Positions 57,868 to 64,000 of a stretch of 64,000 bases of DNA are shown piece after piece (positions within the stretch are counted from its first letter, which is position 1; each line of letters begins with the position of its first letter). The notes beneath the pieces were generated by a model that was given only the letters and a program-made list of their open reading frames with translations, searched no databases and was not told the origin of the DNA. The stretch is from Pseudoips prasinana (lineage: Eukaryota > Arthropoda > Insecta > Lepidoptera > Nolidae): NCBI GenBank assembly GCA_951640165.1, contig OX621265.1, forward strand, positions 16,257,001-16,321,000, given 5' to 3'. A program made the translations under genes and the position numbers.

Positions 57868-59220
57868 TTATGACTTGCCTCTGAGAGCAGTGGAGAGCAT
57901 ATAGGGGCAATCCAATCGATCCGCGATCATCATCAGGACAGTGTTAGAGCTGGCCCGGACTCTGCGCACCAGGGAGGCGCACCTTTTACGCATCGTAGCG
58001 TGAAAACAATCAGTGCGCGCATCCGCAAACATGCCCGAGGCGCTGCAGAAGGGGGGCAGACTCAACAATCCCCTAAAAGCGTTATTATACTGAACGCGGA
58101 GGGCACTGTAGACCCTTTGCGAATAGGTAGCCCATAGGGAACAGGTGTACAACGAGGTGCAGTATGCTCTGAAAAGCGTTATTTTTACTCCGACCGAACA
58201 TCGTGCAAACCTGCGACCCAACATTTTCGCCCTTCGCGACAGCGCCCTCCGTTCCCGTTCTATGTCAGCATGATCTTCGAGACCAACCGTCACTATATGC
58301 CCTAAATATTTGAAATTATCAACCCTTTCAAGTTGAATACCATTCAGTTTTATAGGTGGTAGATATAGTGGACATCTAGCACCGGCGGTCTCAAAGACCA
58401 TGTACTGGCTCTTGCTGACATTATATTTCAACCCATGGTCACAGGCGTATTTCTCACAAATCCGTATGAGCTTTCTCAAACCACAAATAGACGCACTTAG
58501 GAGCACAGTGTCATCTGCATAGGAAATGTTGTTGACACAGACATCGTCAATATGACAGCCGACACTGCGCTCACTGAGCTCGATGATCAGTTCGTTCATG
58601 TAGAGATTGAACAATGTGGGAGATGTCAGTCCCCCCTGCCTCACGCCACATTTTTGCCGATACGGATCCGACATTGTTCCCGCCCATCTGACGCTATTGA
58701 CCTGGTGCGAATACCAGTACCTGAAAATTTTTACGAGTTCACGTGGTACCTTACTGTCTTCCAGTTTTTTCCATAAGATGTCATATGAGACAGAGTCGAA
58801 AGCCTTAGACAAGTCGAGAAAACACGCATAAACTGGAGTCTTGCGATTCGTGTAGTATCTGACAGTATGCTTAAGACACAATATTGCACTTTCTGTTGAG
58901 AGTTGTGGCCGAAAACCAAACTGATTATCGTGCAGCTTTGTATAGTTTTGTAATTGTGAATTAAGCAAACCGTCAAACACTTTAGACATGACCGTGGCTA
59001 ATGAAATAGGCCTATAGTTATTTTTGTCAGCTAAATCTCCAGTTTTGTTTTTAACTATAGGCACTACTATTGTTTTCATTAGGTCCATAGGCAGATAAGA
59101 GTGACTCACGCACAGCGAGTAGAACATTGCTAGTACTCTAGATGTATGAGGGCCACCGTGCTGGAGGTGTTCGATGCTCAGGCCATAACGCAGGTCATGT
59201 TCTACTAAAAACTGTAACAC
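57868..59220 (-). pseudogene. LINE RT with a 450-codon open frame
   Basis: Minus strand: NNYRPISLATVMSKVFDGLL, DNQFGFRPQLSTESAI, PVYACFLDLSKAFDSVSY (first Asp), [36 protein letters not shown] (ADD), VDNFKYLGHIVTVG and [20 protein letters not shown] (thumb). Endonuclease and ORF1 are absent: the element is 5'-truncated at about 59222. The open frame suggests a fairly recent copy. Same family as 28477-29383. Its 3' UTR appears split by the errantivirus. Confidence 0.88.
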
Positions 59221-59221
59221 T

Positions 59222-60114
59222 ATTCTTAATACATTTTCTATGAAAATACAAAAAATTACTTAATTTTATTTATACAGATGCATTATTACAAAGATCAGAC
59301 TATTTTTATATAAAATTAAATAATAAATAAATAGAAATAATCATGGTTTTACGATAGAAAAAAGGTGGAACTGAAATAAGATCCAAGAACAAAGTGGGAT
59401 GGTCTGATACGACAGTTAGATAAAATAACATGTACGCAGAATATCGTCGGTTGTGATCTAGCGTCACTATCATGTCCATAGAAAAATGTTATGTAGTTAT
59501 ATATGCCTTGAAATTTTAATAGTCAAATATAACACAAATTTAACGAACTAATTGTAGTTCTATCACTAATCAAATACAATTTTAATGAAAATGTAATTTG
59601 AAATTGATTTATAATATTCAGTAGAATACTGACGGATAGCCAGAACCGGCTCTTTAAACTATACTTTGTAAAATTTGTGGAAATACAGGTAAACGAGGCA
59701 AATATAGATAAAGTAGCGTAATTGTTTACGAAAAATCTAATCCGTTACAACGCGACAGCGAGTTCGACGAACAACGGCGATAGCGCGGGAGGAGCCGAAG
59801 CGGGAGAGGGCGGCGGGGGATGCCCGCGCGGCGTAGAAAGACGAGTATACGCAAACGTCATTTTACTATGAGCGCTCTTCAAATACGTCAGTTTACTGGC
59901 TGATTAATTTGAAATCTAAAATACATATAATTTTTTCGTTAATGCAGATAAAATATTTCGACATCGTACGATCTAAATATGCCAAAAAGTGAATTTTGGA
60001 TTTTTTTCAAATCCGTCATTTTACTACGATTATGACGGTATTGTGATAATACATAAAAATTGCAAAGGGGATGGGAAACAAGAGAGTTATCTACCAGAGA
60101 AATAGTAGCAAAAC

Positions 60115-60116
<2 letters not shown>
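59222..60116. other. No gene seen
   Basis: Non-coding. Short GC-rich patch at about 59775-59835. The block cgtcattttact occurs around 59858 and 60012, with a variant (cgtcagtttact) at about 59886. Confidence 0.5.
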
Positions 60117-60159
<43 letters not shown>

Positions 60160-60160
60160 C
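60117..60160 (+). repeat. (TA)n microsatellite
   Basis: About 40 nt of alternating ta. Confidence 0.95.
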
Positions 60161-60369
60161 GGAGAAATGGGGGTATCGTTGTCCTTAGTCATGATGACGT
60201 CAACAAGACTGACGTCACTATTATATGCACGTTGGTTATCCACTGAAGGTTGTTTACTCATGGCGATAGTAAAACCCGAAATATGTTTCGTGAAGTTTTA
60301 TTCCATTACAATCTTTGATACAAGGTGATCCGTACGGTCCGACGGCTCGAGCGAAAGTGATTTGTACTC

Positions 60370-60430
60370 TTTTTTTTTTTTTAACATGACGCGTGCATTT
60401 AGCCTCTCGGCTTTTACTGCTTCACCGGAC
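60370..60430 (-). mobile_element. 61-bp retro-insertion with 14-bp target duplication
   Basis: agtgatttgtactc at 60356-60369 is repeated at 60431-60444. The insert starts with a poly(T) run (a minus-strand poly(A)) followed by about 46 bp of unique sequence. It is a very short 5'-truncated retroelement or a reverse-transcribed RNA end. Confidence 0.88.
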
Positions 60431-60639
60431 AGTGATTTGTACTCGACACGTCGGCCGTATTTATACGAAATGTGCGGCGATAAACATGTTACGTATTTTC
60501 TTTGTTCGATGAACGAATGTAAATTAAACTATTGAAATCATCAATTATACAAATGTTAAGATGGTTTATAAATTGTAACTTGATTTTTAACACTAAATTC
60601 ATTAAGTTTAACTAACTATTTAAGAGTAATTAACCGACT

Positions 60640-61095
60640 TCAAAAGGAGGAGGTTCTCAAGTTCACCGGTATTTTTTTTTTTATGTATGTACACCGATTA
60701 CTCAGAGATTTATGATTCGATTTACGTGATTCTTTTTTAGTTTGATGCGAAATAGCTGCCATTTAGTCCCATAAAAAAATTGTATAGTTTGGCGCAGTAG
60801 TTTTAATTTTATGGACATTTTTGTATGAAAACTTTTGTTTATGTGGACGATGTAACTGTCTTTGTCACTTTGTTTTAAATCCTAGCCAGCCTATCTAGAC
60901 TCATACTGTTCAAATGTGTCCTGGCATGAACATAAAGAACAATTTCAGACGACTAGCATTTAATACGCGCGTACAAGCTCGTTTTTGGAAGCGCATGCAG
61001 GCGCAGCACAAGCGCACTTTTTTACCCATTAAGCTGAGATTTATGAACCGATTTACGTGATTCTTCTTTAGTTTGATGCGGAATATCTGCCATTT
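60640..61095 (+). repeat. Common lepidopteran repeat, two partial copies
   Basis: ccgacttcaaaaggaggagg at 60640 and two copies of tttacgtgattctt..tagt / tttgatgcg (about 60718 and 61050). Non-coding. Confidence 0.55.
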
Positions 61096-61450
61096 TTAGG
61101 GCTCTTTAGCCAAATGCCAATAAACGGAAACCTTATGGATTTATGGATTTGTCATGTCTGTCTGTCCGTCCGTATGTCACAGCCACTTTTTTCCGAAACT
61201 ATAAGAACTACACTGTCGAAACTTGGTAATCAGATGTATTCCGTGAAACGCATTAAGATTTACACATTTACATACAAAAATAGAAAAATAAACAATAAAA
61301 TTTGGGGGTACCCCATACCTAGAACTGAATTTAAAAAAAATTCATCAAACCATACATGTGGGGTATCTATGGATAGGTCTTCGAAAATGATATTGAGGTT
61401 TATAATATAATTTTTTTCTTAACTGTATAGTTTGCGCGAGAGACACTTTT
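61096..61450 (+). repeat. Conserved-looking non-coding block
   Basis: Includes cagccacttttttccgaaac, gggggtaccccatacctaga and tggggtatctatggatag, then gtttgcgcgagagacacttt. A 98-codon open stretch (61114-61410) has no recognisable domain. I believe this block recurs in many moth and butterfly genomes, but cannot show that here. Confidence 0.4.
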
Positions 61451-61620
61451 ACAAACGATCTTTTCGATCTTTCACTGTCTCACAAGAACGTGAAAAAGAG
61501 TTTCGAACAACATTTTTTCGGAGGATATTTCTTTTTCCGTTCTCGTTTGTTGGGAACTATAGTTTTGAGGCGCGCGGCACCTTTCGTAGTCCTTCCCAAA
61601 GCTAGACACTAAAAAGTAAC

Positions 61621-62371
61621 AAATAAAAAAAACTTCGTTTAGAAAAACCGACTTCAAAAACTAAAAAGTATTAAAAAAATATCTTAATAGAGATTTAATT
61701 TAATACATCTCTTATGCAAACGCAATACCTTTAATATTAATGAAATACTATAATTTGTATGTGCTACCTATTAATAGGTTTGAAGTCGGTGCCAAGCCCT
61801 AAGCAAAATAAAAGTTAATATTACATACAGCTTTCATACTTTGTGATGAAATTCCTACACTAAAGATTACTAGAATAAATAAATAAATAGACTTAAAGAA
61901 CAATATGAATTAATATGAAACAGATGAAACCGTATCATAAAAATATATTTAATATTAATACCTGAATGAGTAACTATAGTTATAATAAATCTATATTATG
62001 CGTTTATATGAATATATTTGTGGCCCTGAAAAATAAACAGATAAATTATTAATTAGGAGACAACACATCAAAATTTTACTATATTTCGAGACGACCGTAA
62101 ACGACGTGTGTCCGCTTGGGTTGTTTGTGTAGAAATACGAAGCTATCCCGCTGAAAGTAACGCACGACGAGTGTGGTACCTACTATTACATTTGGCTTGG
62201 CACCGACATCAAACCTATTAATAGGTAGCACATACAAATTATAGTATTTCATTAATATGAAAGGTATTGCGTTTGCATAAGAGATGTATTAAATTAAATC
62301 TCTATTAAGATATTTTTTTAATACTTTTTAGTTTTTGAAGTCGGTTTTTCTAAACGAAGTTTTTTTTATTT
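61621..62371. repeat. 750-bp element with about 178-bp terminal inverted repeats
   Basis: The left arm 61621-61798 (aacttcgtttagaaaaaccg ... aagtcggtgccaagcc) pairs almost perfectly with 62194-62371. The interior of about 395 bp is AT-rich with no transposase. Non-autonomous foldback/MITE-like element. Confidence 0.9.
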
Positions 62372-62659
62372 AAACAAAGACTTAAAACTACTCCTATGAC
62401 GCATTTGTTTTTGGTTAATTAATGTTGTTGCGCCGATACGGCCATTCTGAAAGGCGGTGCGCGCTCTGCACCAGCCTCAGTTCTCATTGTCCTTTTAAAT
62501 CTGAAACAATAAAGTTTTGCTTTTGAGTTTGGTACCTGTAAGCAACTAAGTTGCTCATTAATAGTTATAGAGATATTGAAATAACCAAGTCACATTACAC
62601 ATGTGTTGGCTTATTATCATTATTTTTGGTTTGTTTTTTTTGTAGGTAAAAAAAAAATT

Positions 62660-63360
62660 AAGTTCTCGTAGATTTCTCGTAGATTAAGGAAAAATGAGTG
62701 GTGTTATATTGTGCTATGCAGCTTGTTAACACAGTGGTATACAGTTGTGTAATACAAGGAAATAAGGTTAGGAAGGTGAGGATAGGTTCAGTTTTTGTAG
62801 AGTTCTCGTAGATTTCTCGTAGATTTAGGAAAAAGGAGTGGTGTTATATTGTGCTCTGGAGCTTGTTAACACAGTGGCATACAGTAGCGCAATACAAGAA
62901 AATAAGTTTAGGAAGGTGAGGATAGGTTTGGTTTTTGTAGAGTTCTCGTAGAGTTCTCGTAGATTTAGGAAAAAGGAGTGGTGTTATATTGTGCTCTGGA
63001 GCTTGTTAACACAGTGGCATACAGTAGCGCAATACAAGGAAATAAGGTTAGGAAGGTGAGGATAGGTTTGGTTTTTGTAGAGTTCTCGTAGATTTCTCGT
63101 AGATTTAGGAAAAAGGAGTGGTGTTATATTGTGCTCTGGAGCTTGTTAACACAGTGGCATACAGTAGCGCAATACAAGGAAATAAGGTTAGGAAGGTGAG
63201 GATAGGTTTAGTTTTTGTAGAGTTCTCGTAGATTAAGGGACAAGGAGTTGTGTTATATTGTGCTTTGAGTGGCTGATAACACAGTAAAATACAGAGCCAC
63301 AATACAAGGAAATATTATTAGGAAGGTGCTGTGATTGTAGGTTTATTAGTAGTTCTCGTA
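62660..63360 (+). repeat. Tandem array of about five 140-bp units
   Basis: The block gtgttatattgtgct starts at 62701, 62841, 62981, 63121 and 63249-63250, giving periods of 140, 140, 140 and about 129. Each unit also holds cttgttaacacagtgg, ggaaggtgaggataggtt and one to three ttctcgtaga sub-repeats. The central units are the most alike. Confidence 0.93.
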
Positions 63361-64000
63361 GAGTTATTTAGAGTTATTGAATTAAGTTACTTGCCCTTTA
63401 CTGTGAAGGTTGATGTGGTCTCGTGAGGTTGAAGCAATTGGCTTGGTTGGTTCTGCAACAGAATTCCGGTGAGAAGACTATTCGTTTCCCGCCGATATGG
63501 TTAACTGATCACCAGGTTGTAGAGCATGGCGCAGCACAGATTCCTGCTGCTGGGTGTTGGTTGGTTTCTGTTTATCAGATGATGAGTTGATGTAGCAGCT
63601 TAGGTGTTTGATTGTTTAATCTTACTAATATTCTTCACACGCCTTGTGTGATGTTCCTGAAAATAATCATTCTTCTGACAATATTGTAGTATCTGCACTC
63701 GGCCTATGCTGACTAACTCACTTGCGAAAAGTTAAAAAATTGTACAGCCCTTTGGTGTGTCAACGACACAGACGTTAACGTGCCTATCCAGCAATGAACC
63801 AGTCACGTTGCTGGTACTGCCTTCCTTGCTGCTATGGCTAGGACAGCTTTTCGTAGCTCGCAGTGCCGCAGCTGGCAGCAAACATCTTTTTAAAGCTTGT
63901 CCACGTCATTCTACGGTACTGAATAACGCTTGATTCAATACTAAACTGGAAAAAATACACGGAGGTGAATATTAACAAAGCCCAAACAACCTTCTGGCAA
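63361..64000. other. No gene seen
   Basis: Less AT-rich than its surroundings, but without a supportable ORF. As it follows the tandem array directly, it could belong to the same larger element, whose remainder would lie beyond the window. Confidence 0.4.

Noticed and set aside
62660..63360. CRISPR-like array
   Set aside because: Units of 140 bp are contiguous with no unique spacers, and the genome is eukaryotic.

Overview
The window looks like nuclear DNA of an insect, most likely a moth or butterfly. It is AT-rich and holds one intron-containing host gene set in dense, mostly broken transposable elements. The elements include tRNA-derived SINEs, several non-LTR retrotransposon lineages, BEL/Pao and Gypsy LTR elements, a Tc1 transposon, and an errantivirus whose Env resembles the baculovirus F protein. 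Nothing suggests bacterial, organellar or phage DNA.

The host gene runs on the + strand from 12854 to 45852. Ten exons with consensus splice sites join in phase into a 1602-nt reading frame (533 aa plus stop) encoding a fatty acyl-CoA reductase. It carries the Rossmann motif TGGSGFIG, the active-site YxxxK and a C-terminal FAR domain ending in a hydrophobic segment. The 1.6 kb of coding sequence is spread over 33 kb because most introns hold mobile DNA: an antisense Jockey-type LINE in intron 2, a LINE and nested palindromes in intron 3, a young LTR element, a LINE and a Tc1 transposon in intron 4, nested LINEs in intron 6, and two LINEs in tandem in intron 8. Just after the stop codon, the end of the last exon and its 3' UTR are duplicated around a LINE fragment.

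Layout: 1-4132 is a decayed BEL/Pao element (minus), running off the left edge. 4133-12853 holds SINE and LINE fragments, including a LINE with an R2-type CCHC/endonuclease C-terminus, and a foldback element just upstream of the reductase. 12854-45852 is the reductase gene with its element-filled introns. 45853-50120 is its duplicated 3' end, repeats and LINE remnants. 50121-57738 is a structurally complete errantivirus (LTR-gag-pol-env-LTR, 4-bp target duplication AATA, LTRs differing at about 4 of 362 positions), apparently inserted in the 3' UTR of a minus-strand LINE whose RT lies at 57868-59220. 59222-64000 has an inverted-repeat element, a 61-bp insertion with a 14-bp target duplication, and a tandem array of about 140-bp units.

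The most notable items are the intact errantivirus, including a splice donor and acceptor in matching phase that would give Env its N-terminus; the reductase gene that keeps its frame despite heavy invasion, with a duplicated C-terminal exon end; and a series of perfect or near-perfect hairpins and nested inverted repeats not explained by ordinary TE structure. All assignments come from reading the sequence; no database search was run.
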